Below are positions 15,750 to 22,615 of a stretch of DNA of 35,451 nucleotides, piece by piece. Under the pieces are notes generated by a model. That model searched no databases. It was not told the origin of the DNA and saw only the letters and a program-made list of their open reading frames with translations. Position 1 is the stretch's first letter, and the number at the start of each line of letters is the position of its first letter. The position numbers were made by a program, and so were the translations under genes. This DNA comes from Microcaldota archaeon (lineage in GTDB: Archaea; Micrarchaeota; Micrarchaeia; Norongarragalinales; UBA8480), in assembly GCA_013425325.1 (NCBI GenBank), contig JACCLL010000091.1, positions 1 through 35,451 of the forward strand. Direction: 5' to 3'.

Positions 15750-16966
15750 TGTCCATCCCCTATTGTCTTTAGTTTAAAACCCGCAGAACGCCATTTTGTT
15801 GCATCAAGAAAGTTTTTAGCGTCAAAAACGTTTTTGTTTTTCATCAGTTCTCCTATTTTTGCTGGATCGATTTTCTTAAATTCTTCGTGGGCTACTAGGA
15901 AACAGGCGCAGTCAGCACCGTTTAAAGCTTCTTCAAGAGAAACTGCCTTTCTATTTTTGACGTGCGGGTCGTGTAAACGAACGTTATAGCCTGCCTTCGA
16001 GCATTCTTCCGCAAAAACGTAAGAAGGCGATTCACGGTCATCGTCAATGTCTGCTTTGTAAGCCAATCCAAGAACTGCTATTGTAGGCTTGCTCACGTCG
16101 CAAACCATTTTTTTTACCAACGCTAAGGAAAAAGACGGCATTTTTTCGTTTGATTCTCTTGCGGCTTTCATAAATGACGCGTCTTTAACTTCCTCTATGA
16201 GGTACCACGGGTCAACTGCTATGCAGTGTCCTCCGACGCCAGGCCCGGGTTCAAGTATATTAACGCGGGGATGCCGATTTGCAAGTTTTATGACGTTCCA
16301 GACGTTTAGCCCAAGTTCTTCGCAGACGCGGGCAAGCTCGTTAGCAAAGGCTATCTGAGAATCACGCGATGCGTTTTCTATAACCTTGGCCATTTCAGCT
16401 TCTTTTACTGTTGCCTTCAATAGTTCTCCTTTTACAAATCCCGCGTAAAGTTTAGAAGCGCTGTTAAACGAGTTCTCATCCGGTGCTCCTATTACTCGTA
16501 CGTTATTTACCATTTCGTTTAGAGTGTTTCCGGGAATCGCTCTTTCGGAGCAAAAAGCGTAAAGAATTTTTTTTCCGTTTAAGATGGGCAGCACTATTTT
16601 TTCGCTCGCGCCGGGACCTACCGTGGATTCAAGAATGACGAGATTGCCCTCGCGTACTTTTTTTGCGACGCTTTTTGCGGCTGTTTCAACGAAAGAGTAG
16701 TCGGGTTCGTGTCCCACGACGGGGGTAGGGACCGCCATTATAAACGCATCAGCATCGTCTGGACTTGTTGTAAACCTAATTTTTTTCTTTGCTGCCTCAA
16801 ACAATTCAGGTAGGCCGGGTTCTTCAAAGGGGAGTATTCCTTTGGATAATTTTTCTACTTTTTTGACGTCCAGGTCTACGCCGATTACTTCATTTCCTGC
16901 TTTTGCTAGGAATAGCGCGGTAGGCAAGCCTATGTATCCCAGACCTAATACACAAACTTTTGTCAT
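15746..16966 (-). CDS. wecC: UDP-N-acetyl-hexosamine 6-dehydrogenase (WecC/WbpA type)
   Basis: NAD-dependent four-electron oxidation of UDP-ManNAc or UDP-GlcNAc to the uronate. The Rossmann start is VCVLGLGYIGLPTALFLA, followed by GVDLD, PFEEPGL, VPTPV, ILESTVGPGASEKI and SERAIPGN. The catalytic block is PGPGVGGHCIAVDPWYL with Cys248. The wording HPRVNILEPGPGVGGHCIAVDPW is what I recall for WecC (UDP-ManNAc dehydrogenase) rather than UDP-glucose dehydrogenase. The C-terminal domain has LGLAYKADIDDDRESPS. It is full length at 406 residues. With the 2-epimerase it could make UDP-ManNAcA, or with the 3-modification enzymes a ManNAc3NAcA-type sugar. The ATG is about 27 bases from the shared AT-rich promoter at 16987-17002. 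Confidence 0.93.
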   Translation of the reverse strand: MTKVCVLGLGYIGLPTALFLAKAGNEVIGVDLDVKKVEKLSKGILPFEEPGLPELFEAAKKKIRFTTSPDDADAFIMAVPTPVVGHEPDYSFVETAAKSVAKKVREGNLVILESTVGPGASEKIVLPILNGKKILYAFCSERAIPGNTLNEMVNNVRVIGAPDENSFNSASKLYAGFVKGELLKATVKEAEMAKVIENASRDSQIAFANELARVCEELGLNVWNVIKLANRHPRVNILEPGPGVGGHCIAVDPWYLIEEVKDASFMKAARESNEKMPSFSLALVKKMVCDVSKPTIAVLGLAYKADIDDDRESPSYVFAEECSKAGYNVRLHDPHVKNRKAVSLEEALNGADCACFLVAHEEFKKIDPAKIGELMKNKNVFDAKNFLDATKWRSAGFKLKTIGDGQ

Positions 16967-16986
16967 CCCCCAAACCTCTCAAGTTG

Positions 16987-17002
16987 GTATTTTTTAATAT
17001 AT
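16987..17002. promoter_or_regulatory. Shared AT-rich box A between divergent leaderless genes
   Basis: The TATTTTTTAATATAT core lies between ATG 16966 (minus) and ATG 17024 (plus). Each start is roughly 25-30 bases from it, the leaderless distance, so both transcripts may begin at or near their start codons. The minus gene additionally has a G-rich stretch directly before its ATG. Confidence 0.5.
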
Positions 17003-17023
17003 GGCTATTGTCTTAATAACATT

Positions 17024-18109
17024 ATGAGAATTTTGGTTTTTAATGCAGGGCGTTATCTTAGTCCCGAAGGAGGCGCGGTGCGTTTCAAAAATCTAGTAGT
17101 TCAAAACAATCCTGAACACGAGATTTTTTGGGTAGACCCGGTTTACTCGAGGAGCACTTATTCTTCAGAAGCAGTCGAACGAGAAATACCCCACAACGTT
17201 CACCTGATTAAGGGATTCAAATCATCTTCTAATCCTCTGATCGAACTATGGCAGCGCGAAAAACATTTTTTAAAAGCAGTAAAAACTGCGTCTTGCGATG
17301 TTGCGGTTTTTTATAATTCTTGGGGAACTTATCTTGCGAGACGTTGGCTTAAGAAAAATAAGATTCCGCTTGTTTTTGACTACATAGACTTAATGCACGC
17401 TTTTCGCAAGGGACTCCAAAGCAAGGTTGCTCGTTGGTCGGTAGTACAGGCGTTAAAACAGGCCGATTTGGTAATAACTACCGCGCAAGCATTGTTTGAG
17501 GATGCAAAACAGTTCAACAAAAATGTTTGTTTGATCACCAACGGAGTTAACATCGACTACTTTGCTGAAACGCGGCCCAAGCCTCTTAAACACCCTAGTG
17601 TTGGCTTTGTAGGGTCGCTTGGCGAGTGGGTGGATCTTGCAAGTCTGCTTGAAACTGCCAGAAGGGAACCGAAAATAACGTTTTATTTAGTGGGTGACGG
17701 GCCCGGGCACAGGCTCGTGGAAGAAGCAGCTTTACCAAACGTGGTCTTGACTGGATTCGTGCCTTACGCCGAAGCAAAAAATTACGCTGCTTCTTTTGAC
17801 GTGTGTGTTGTTCCCTTTAAGAAAAGCGAGCTAACAGACGCGGTTTCGCCAATAAAAATGTTTGAGTACTGGGCTTTAGGTAAGCCAGTTATTGCGGCGC
17901 CCACCCGTGAGATTAAGCGGTTGGCCGGCAAAGCTGTTATTTATGCTTCAACCCCTGACGAGTTACAGGGCGGCATAAAAAGAATACTTGAGGATAAAGA
18001 ACTGGCACAACTCCTTAGTAACGAGGCAAGAAAAATAGTGTTAAACTACGATTGGCGCGCATTGGGCAAAGAGTACCTGCAAGCCATAGAAACAGTGATA
18101 AGCAAGTGA
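17024..18109 (+). CDS. GT4-like glycosyltransferase (GT-B fold)
   Basis: 361-residue cytoplasmic glycosyltransferase. The N-terminal half is divergent (ILVFNAGRYLSPEGGAVRF), then ALKQADLVITTAQALFE and LITNGVNIDYF at the interdomain linker. The donor half has VGFVGSLGEWVDLASLLE, FYLVGDGPGHRL, LTGFVPYAEAKNYAASFDV and SPIKMFEYWALGKPVIA, which supplies the donor-binding Glu. Acceptor and sugar are unknown. It begins leaderless opposite the WecC-like gene and is followed by 182 bases before the next start. Base composition is AT-rich like its upstream neighbours, and it appears to be the last gene of the AT-rich segment. Confidence 0.9.
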   Translation: MRILVFNAGRYLSPEGGAVRFKNLVVQNNPEHEIFWVDPVYSRSTYSSEAVEREIPHNVHLIKGFKSSSNPLIELWQREKHFLKAVKTASCDVAVFYNSWGTYLARRWLKKNKIPLVFDYIDLMHAFRKGLQSKVARWSVVQALKQADLVITTAQALFEDAKQFNKNVCLITNGVNIDYFAETRPKPLKHPSVGFVGSLGEWVDLASLLETARREPKITFYLVGDGPGHRLVEEAALPNVVLTGFVPYAEAKNYAASFDVCVVPFKKSELTDAVSPIKMFEYWALGKPVIAAPTREIKRLAGKAVIYASTPDELQGGIKRILEDKELAQLLSNEARKIVLNYDWRALGKEYLQAIETVISK

Positions 18110-18291
18110 TCAAGACTTTTACTTAGTTTGAGGCGGCTTTTTGCTAGAGAAACAGGAATTCAGGGCAGTTCACGATACTCTTGGCTGGAAGGGGTTGTGT
18201 TCTCCGAGGACGCACACGAAAAACATTGCTGCCGCCTTCCGTAAATGATTATAAAACGCGGCCTTTTAAAACTAAAAAAGGTTTTTTCAGG
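18110..18291 (+). promoter_or_regulatory. Non-coding gap with promoter of the second NodB gene
   Basis: No credible gene is seen here. Near the 3' end are two box A candidates, TTATAAAA (18249-18256) and TTTTAAAA (18264-18271); the second is about 25 bases from ATG 18292. AGGCGGC near 18132 can pair with GCCGCCT near 18230, bracketing about 100 bases that also hold a small GTTCT/AGGAC hairpin. A structured leader or small RNA is possible but weakly supported. An in-frame extension to TTG 18181 was not adopted. Confidence 0.35.
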
Positions 18292-19143
18292 ATGGCTTTA
18301 GTCAAGGATTTAACGCGCGGCATTGCCTCAGCCGCTTCTCCCCTGCTTTTCGCTCTATACTTCAAGGGCGCTCCAAAGCACTCGTGGAAGGAAGGTAAGG
18401 TTCCGGTCACTATCTCGTTCGACTACGACTTCAAGGAAGACGAGCAAGCAATTCCCGCTCTCCTGGAGCTCTTCGGTTCGTACGGTTTTCCCGCTTCCCA
18501 CGCCTGCCGAGGCGACCTGGTACAGAAAAACCCTTCCGCTTACGCGAAACTCGTTGACGCCAACCACGAAATAATCAACCACACTCAAAACCACCCTGAA
18601 AACTTCAACGAGCTCTCCAAAGAAGAGAAAAAGAGGGAAATAGCAGCCTGCCACGATACTATTAAGTCGACGCTTGGCGTAGAGCCGAACGGCTTTCGGA
18701 CGCCGCACTTCGGCAAACTGCACTCGCCAGACGTCTACGAAGCATTGGAGGAACTAGGCTACCTCTACTCTTCGTCTACAAACCTTACTCGCACGAAATC
18801 TTTCGGCGTGCCTTACTATCCATCGAAAAAAGATTTCCTGCGGCCAGGTGAGCCCTCGTACAAAGTGCTCGAACTGTCGGTAATGTCATGCCCTGAACAT
18901 TATTTCCCAGTATTCGACTCGTGGCATTGTTTTGAAAATCCTGGCGCTCACTCGAAGCCAGGTCGATTCAGGAAAGTCTTCGAATTAGCAGTTCAGCTTG
19001 CGTTAAAGCATAGCCTTTACCTTAACACTTACTTCGACCCGCGTCACGTCGCTGGCAACAAGGATTTCGCTGCTTCTCTCGACTTGCTGCGTAATTCGCG
19101 CTTGCGGGTAGTCAGAAGCTGCGATATTTGCCCCGAATTTTGA
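18292..19143 (+). CDS. NodB-family polysaccharide deacetylase
   Basis: CE4-superfamily deacetylase (283 residues) expected to remove N-acetyl groups from a sugar. Motif 1 is SFDYD with Asp44 and Asp46, motif 2 is NHTQNHP with His97 and His101, and motif 3 is FRTPHFG with the Arg. The late segment LNTYFDPRHV has Asp where the paralog at 13990 has His, so the usual motif-5 His may be displaced (a His follows three residues later). SSSTNLT, YPSKKDFLRPGE and FDSWHCF are shared with the paralog. ATG 18292 is chosen because the paralog starts at the equivalent place and box A spacing fits; the longer TTG 18181 frame adds unconserved residues. It belongs functionally with glycan assembly. Confidence 0.87.
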   Translation: MALVKDLTRGIASAASPLLFALYFKGAPKHSWKEGKVPVTISFDYDFKEDEQAIPALLELFGSYGFPASHACRGDLVQKNPSAYAKLVDANHEIINHTQNHPENFNELSKEEKKREIAACHDTIKSTLGVEPNGFRTPHFGKLHSPDVYEALEELGYLYSSSTNLTRTKSFGVPYYPSKKDFLRPGEPSYKVLELSVMSCPEHYFPVFDSWHCFENPGAHSKPGRFRKVFELAVQLALKHSLYLNTYFDPRHVAGNKDFAASLDLLRNSRLRVVRSCDICPEF

Positions 19144-19148
19144 ACTCT

Positions 19149-19883
19149 TCAAAGGCGAGGGCGCGTTTTTCTGGCCTTGATTATTACATCATCGCAGAGG
19201 GGTTTTGCGACTGATTCCATGAATCCAAGATTTATCCACTTGCTCCGGCTTAGGGGGACGGAAAACCTGGCATAGTTGTGTTTCTCGTACTTGAAGCCGT
19301 TTCGGTCAAGGAGTCGCGTTAGGACGAAGACATCGTAAGCGGCGACATGTTCAAGATGCGTGCCAGTGTGCCGTGGCTCGTTTTTAATGGCGGCTAGGCG
19401 GCGGTTTATGCTTTGTCCAAAGTGCCTGACAATGTTTTGGAATGAAACGGCATTCGGCGTCGATAATACTAGGCAGCCGTTTGGTTTAAGCAGGCCGTGA
19501 AACTCCTTTAGAAAAACGCCCGGTTCGTCGACGTGCTCTATTGTTTCTAGGAAAAGGATACAATCGAAAGAGTTCGGCTTGAACCTCTTTTTCAGGAGGT
19601 TTCGGGTTTCATAGTGCGTGTTAGGCAGGCACAGTTTTTCTTTTGCTATATTGATGGAGTCTTCGAGGAGGTCTATTCCCGTAATTTTCCACGAAGGATG
19701 TTTTTTTGCTATAAGGTAGGAGAAGAAGCCCGCTCCGCATCCGACGTCCAGTACAGTTGGTCCTTCTATCAGAGGCAGCGTATTTGCGATGCGTGATTCG
19801 CGAACGCCCTCGCCGGTTTTTATGGGGCGGATTACGTTGTCAAGTTCCTCTTCCGAAAACTCGCGTCCGTCGTAAAAGTACAT
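19149..19883 (-). CDS. Class I SAM-dependent methyltransferase (UbiG/Methyltransf_11-like)
   Basis: 244 residues. Motif I is VLDVGCGAGFFSYLIA, then ITGIDLLEDSINIAKEKL for the ribose-binding acidic residue, FDCILFLETIEHVDEP for motif II/IV, and LLKPNGCLVLSTPNAVSFQN. This is typical of small-molecule or glycan O/N-methyltransferases in surface polysaccharide loci; the substrate cannot be seen. ATG 19883 follows a strong GGAGG site. It is on the strand opposite to the two genes beside it and meets the NodB gene tail-to-tail 5 bases apart. Confidence 0.9.
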   Translation of the reverse strand: MYFYDGREFSEEELDNVIRPIKTGEGVRESRIANTLPLIEGPTVLDVGCGAGFFSYLIAKKHPSWKITGIDLLEDSINIAKEKLCLPNTHYETRNLLKKRFKPNSFDCILFLETIEHVDEPGVFLKEFHGLLKPNGCLVLSTPNAVSFQNIVRHFGQSINRRLAAIKNEPRHTGTHLEHVAAYDVFVLTRLLDRNGFKYEKHNYARFSVPLSRSKWINLGFMESVAKPLCDDVIIKARKTRPRL

Positions 19884-19942
19884 ATTGGCTTTCCTCCGCT
19901 GCGTACGGTTTCATGTAAACTGTTTTTAATTGGTCTTTGATA

Positions 19943-19962
19943 AATAAACCTGTTCGTTTATT
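19943..19962. promoter_or_regulatory. Inverted repeat in a divergent promoter region
   Basis: AATAAAC (19943-19949) and GTTTATT (19956-19962) are perfect 7-bp arms around the 6-base spacer CTGTTC, and the symmetry resumes after one mismatch. It lies between a minus-strand box A (AATTAAAAAC, 19931-19922) for the methyltransferase and a weak TTTAAG box (19978-19983) for the plus-strand operon. An operator controlling both is a reasonable guess; a terminator is less likely in this position. Confidence 0.45.
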
Positions 19963-20030
19963 AACGTGACATCTGGGTTTAAGTGGCGCCTAAGTAGGTC
20001 TGCTGTCCTTTTTGCAACGCGGTGGTCGAA

Positions 20031-20957
20031 ATGAAAAAATCTTTTACTGCTTCCCTGAAATGCCCGGTCTGCGGCGGTGGCATTGTGGTTTCGAAAATAG
20101 TGGAGGAAGACCAGCGGGAAATCAGGAACGGAGTTCTTTCCTGCGTTTCGTGCAAAAATACGTTCGAAATTCGTAAGGGTATTGCTGACTTCCTTCCGTC
20201 CGAACTTCACCCCCTGCTGACTTCAGAGCAAAAAGGCTGGGTCGCGCGAGCCAAGAAAGATGGATGGTATGATGTTTCCGACGAATACCTTCTTTCCCTT
20301 CCGTACCCTGAACACAGCAATGAAGATATGGACTGGAAGAACGCGCGAGAACAGTTTTTCTACATGGTTGACAAGGCGGTTCCCTTTGAATGGAAGGACA
20401 AGCTAGTGCTCGATGTTGGTGTCGGAAAGCCTTGGAGCAGTCGTTACCTTGCTAACAAGGGAGCCCAACTAGTGGCAATAGACATTCTCGAGGACGATCG
20501 CGTTGGTTTGGGCGTAGCGGATTTGTACATGCAGCGCGACCTGATTTTTTTCGAGCGCGCACTGGCCGACATGAACGGCCTTCCTTTTCAAGATTCCTCT
20601 TTTGACGTCGTTTTATATCAGGGCGCCTTGCATCATTCCATTGACCTGCAAAAGTCGCTGACTGAGGCCGATCGTGTTCTGAAGAAAGGAGGTTTTATAG
20701 TATTGAGCAACGAGGCAGGCGGGGGGGTGTTCAGCAGGGAGTCCTTGAACAAACCTACGGCAGACGGCGTAAACGAACATAATTACAAGACCGTACGCTA
20801 CCTTTATCTCCTCAAGAAGCTCAGGTATGACGTAACTACTTTGCAAAGCCCTTCGTTTTACGAAAAGCACGGCAAGAGCCGCTCTTTGTTCTGGGCTTAC
20901 GAGTTTTGGCGCGTTGCTAGAGGGGGCGCGTTAATGTTATTCGCCCGTAAAAGGTAA
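20031..20957 (+). CDS. SAM-dependent methyltransferase with N-terminal Trm112-like zinc ribbon
   Basis: 308 residues. The N-terminus is a zinc ribbon with CPVC (Cys11, Cys14) and CVSC (Cys38, Cys41) followed by NTFEIRKGIADFLP, a Trm112-like pattern often fused to methyltransferases. After a helical linker, LVLDVGVGKPWSSRYLANKG is motif I, VAIDILEDD the ribose-binding strand, and PFQDSSFDVVLYQGALHH and LKKGGFIVLSNEA complete the class I fold. GTG 20022 is also in frame, but GGTGGTC just before ATG 20031 acts as its ribosome binding site. First gene of a long plus-strand operon running at least to 28060. Likely methylates a sugar or lipid-linked intermediate; substrate unknown. Confidence 0.88.
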   Translation: MKKSFTASLKCPVCGGGIVVSKIVEEDQREIRNGVLSCVSCKNTFEIRKGIADFLPSELHPLLTSEQKGWVARAKKDGWYDVSDEYLLSLPYPEHSNEDMDWKNAREQFFYMVDKAVPFEWKDKLVLDVGVGKPWSSRYLANKGAQLVAIDILEDDRVGLGVADLYMQRDLIFFERALADMNGLPFQDSSFDVVLYQGALHHSIDLQKSLTEADRVLKKGGFIVLSNEAGGGVFSRESLNKPTADGVNEHNYKTVRYLYLLKKLRYDVTTLQSPSFYEKHGKSRSLFWAYEFWRVARGGALMLFARKR

Positions 20958-20962
20958 TCAAA

Positions 20963-21541
20963 GTGAATTGGGCAGAAAGGTGGGCAAGAAGCACCGGCGG
21001 GCAGACGGGACAGGTAACGCGCGTAGTCCGCGGCGTTACAAAAAAACTGAAGCTAGACCGCGGCGTTTCACTATTGGACGTGGGTTGCGGCTCCGGCAGT
21101 CTATTGAAAAAACTGCCTGCGAAAAAAAAAGTGGGCCTTGACTATTCTGAGCGCTTGCTGATTCAAGCGCGTAGACGCGGATTGAGAGTCATTAAGGGAA
21201 CGGCGTGGAAACTGCCTTTTGCGGACAATTCTTTCAACCGCGTTTTATGTTATTCGGTTACTCACTATCTGACGCACTCCCAGGCTGAAGAAGCTCTGAA
21301 GGAACTGAAACGCGTATGCAAGCCGCGGGGTTTCGTCCTTGTCGGCGATGTCGCTGACGTAGACTACTACCGCTTCGGACGCCTCATGCACGACCTCGTC
21401 CGCGAACCTCTGCTTAGCTTTTTCGGCGTTACCCGCACGGCGTATTTTTCGCGCGACTGGTTCCTGAAGAAAGGTTTTGCAATCTCATCCTCTGCTTACT
21501 CGAAAAAAAGGTTCGATGCCTTATTTACGAAGGAATTTTAA
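20963..21541 (+). CDS. Class I SAM-dependent methyltransferase, short
   Basis: 192 residues: LLDVGCGSGSLLKKLPAKKK (motif I), VGLDYSERLLIQARRRGL, LPFADNSFNRVLCYSVTHYL and LKRVCKPRGFVLVGDVADVD. GTG 20963 follows an AAGGT site and lies 5 bases after the upstream stop; the next ATG abuts its stop with no gap. The size is at the lower limit for this fold, but all core strands are represented. Another probable glycan-modifying methyltransferase. Confidence 0.87.
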   Translation: MNWAERWARSTGGQTGQVTRVVRGVTKKLKLDRGVSLLDVGCGSGSLLKKLPAKKKVGLDYSERLLIQARRRGLRVIKGTAWKLPFADNSFNRVLCYSVTHYLTHSQAEEALKELKRVCKPRGFVLVGDVADVDYYRFGRLMHDLVREPLLSFFGVTRTAYFSRDWFLKKGFAISSSAYSKKRFDALFTKEF

Positions 21542-22615
21542 ATGCAAGTAGATTTAGCAGACCATATTGACGAAAAAGAGTGGGATGCCTGTGTTGCGGC
21601 TACACTTGGCGCAAATTTCTATCAAACGTCTATTTTTGCGCACGCACTAAAAGAACTGCATTCGGCAAGGCCGTTGTTTGTCACTGTAAAAGAAGGAGAG
21701 AAGGTCATCGCGTGCTTGCTGGCTTGCCGTGACGGCTTCGGCCAGCAGTTTTTCGAAGAGAGGCCAGCGGTCGGCTTTCTCTCGCCTCTCGTTAGGAAAG
21801 CCATGCCTCACTTGCACTGGGCGTATGGCCCCCTGTTTTTGGAAAGGGCTCTGCGAAAAGAAGCACTCGAGGAAATAGTAGCTGCGCTTTCGGCATACTG
21901 CCTTTCCAAAAAGGTTTTTCTCGCCGAAGGATTGCCCGCTTTACATGGCGACGCGTTTGACGCAGCCGATTCGAGCGTTTTTACGGCGGAAGGTTTTTCG
22001 ATAAAAAAGCATGCCACTTTCTTGATCGACTTGACGCAGGGAAAGGAGATTTTGTGGAGCAATCTCGACAAGGCCGCGCGCAAGGCGGTTACAGACTGCA
22101 ACGCCAGCGGAGTTGTGGTGTCAAAGGCTTCATCCGAAGAGGACGTCAAGGATTATCTTGCTCTTCTCAAGTCTTTTCGTAAAAAAATGGGTTTTTTGAT
22201 GCCTCCGTTCTATCCCGCCGTTTCCTTTTGGGCTGAATACGGAGGAAAAAATGTTGACGTGTACCTTGCTAAACAGGATGGAAAACTTATTTCGGGCATG
22301 GGCGTAGTCTACTTCGGGGGGGTTGTCAGTGAAGTTGCTGTAGCCCGCGATCTCGACTGCAAGGCTTACGCCCAGGACGCCATAAAGTGGGCGATTATAA
22401 GGTGGGGCGCGGAGAATGGGCAAACTTGCTACGACTTAGGAGGCGTCTCACCCGCGCCAGTAACTCCTAAAGAAAAAGGGCTCTATCAATTCAAGGCCAA
22501 ATGGGGGGGTAAACTGGTTCCTTACGAAGAGTACTCTAAATTCTTTTCTCGTGGAAGAAAGTTTTTCGTCGCCGCGTTGAAAAAAATGGCTTTAAAGGTA
22601 GGCACCAATGCATAA
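21542..22615 (+). CDS. FemAB/GNAT-fold acyl- or aminoacyltransferase
   Basis: 357 residues built of two GNAT-like halves, as in FemAB proteins. The N-terminal half contains NFYQTSIFAHALKEL and HWAYGPLF. The C-terminal half has NLDKAARKAVTDCNASGV, VYLAKQDGKLISGMGVVYF and the family-typical ending YDLGGVSPAPVTPKEKGLYQF with KWGGKLVPYEEY. FemAB enzymes in bacteria add amino acids from aminoacyl-tRNA to peptidoglycan; relatives in polysaccharide loci N-acylate amino sugars. Archaea lack murein, so the acceptor here is probably the glycan. It overlaps the following DegT aminotransferase by 8 bases, suggesting the aminotransferase makes the amino sugar that this enzyme acylates. That pairing is inference from gene order. 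Confidence 0.85.
   Translation: MQVDLADHIDEKEWDACVAATLGANFYQTSIFAHALKELHSARPLFVTVKEGEKVIACLLACRDGFGQQFFEERPAVGFLSPLVRKAMPHLHWAYGPLFLERALRKEALEEIVAALSAYCLSKKVFLAEGLPALHGDAFDAADSSVFTAEGFSIKKHATFLIDLTQGKEILWSNLDKAARKAVTDCNASGVVVSKASSEEDVKDYLALLKSFRKKMGFLMPPFYPAVSFWAEYGGKNVDVYLAKQDGKLISGMGVVYFGGVVSEVAVARDLDCKAYAQDAIKWAIIRWGAENGQTCYDLGGVSPAPVTPKEKGLYQFKAKWGGKLVPYEEYSKFFSRGRKFFVAALKKMALKVGTNA

Noticed and set aside
18110-18240. Possible structured small RNA from the AGGCGGC/GCCGCCT pairing
   Set aside because: Only one 7-bp long-range stem and a short hairpin; no match to a known RNA class, so kept only as a note in the gap entry.
18181-18291. 37-residue N-terminal extension of the NodB deacetylase from TTG 18181
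   Set aside because: The paralog at 13990 starts where ATG 18292 aligns; the extension is low in conservation and crosses the likely promoter.
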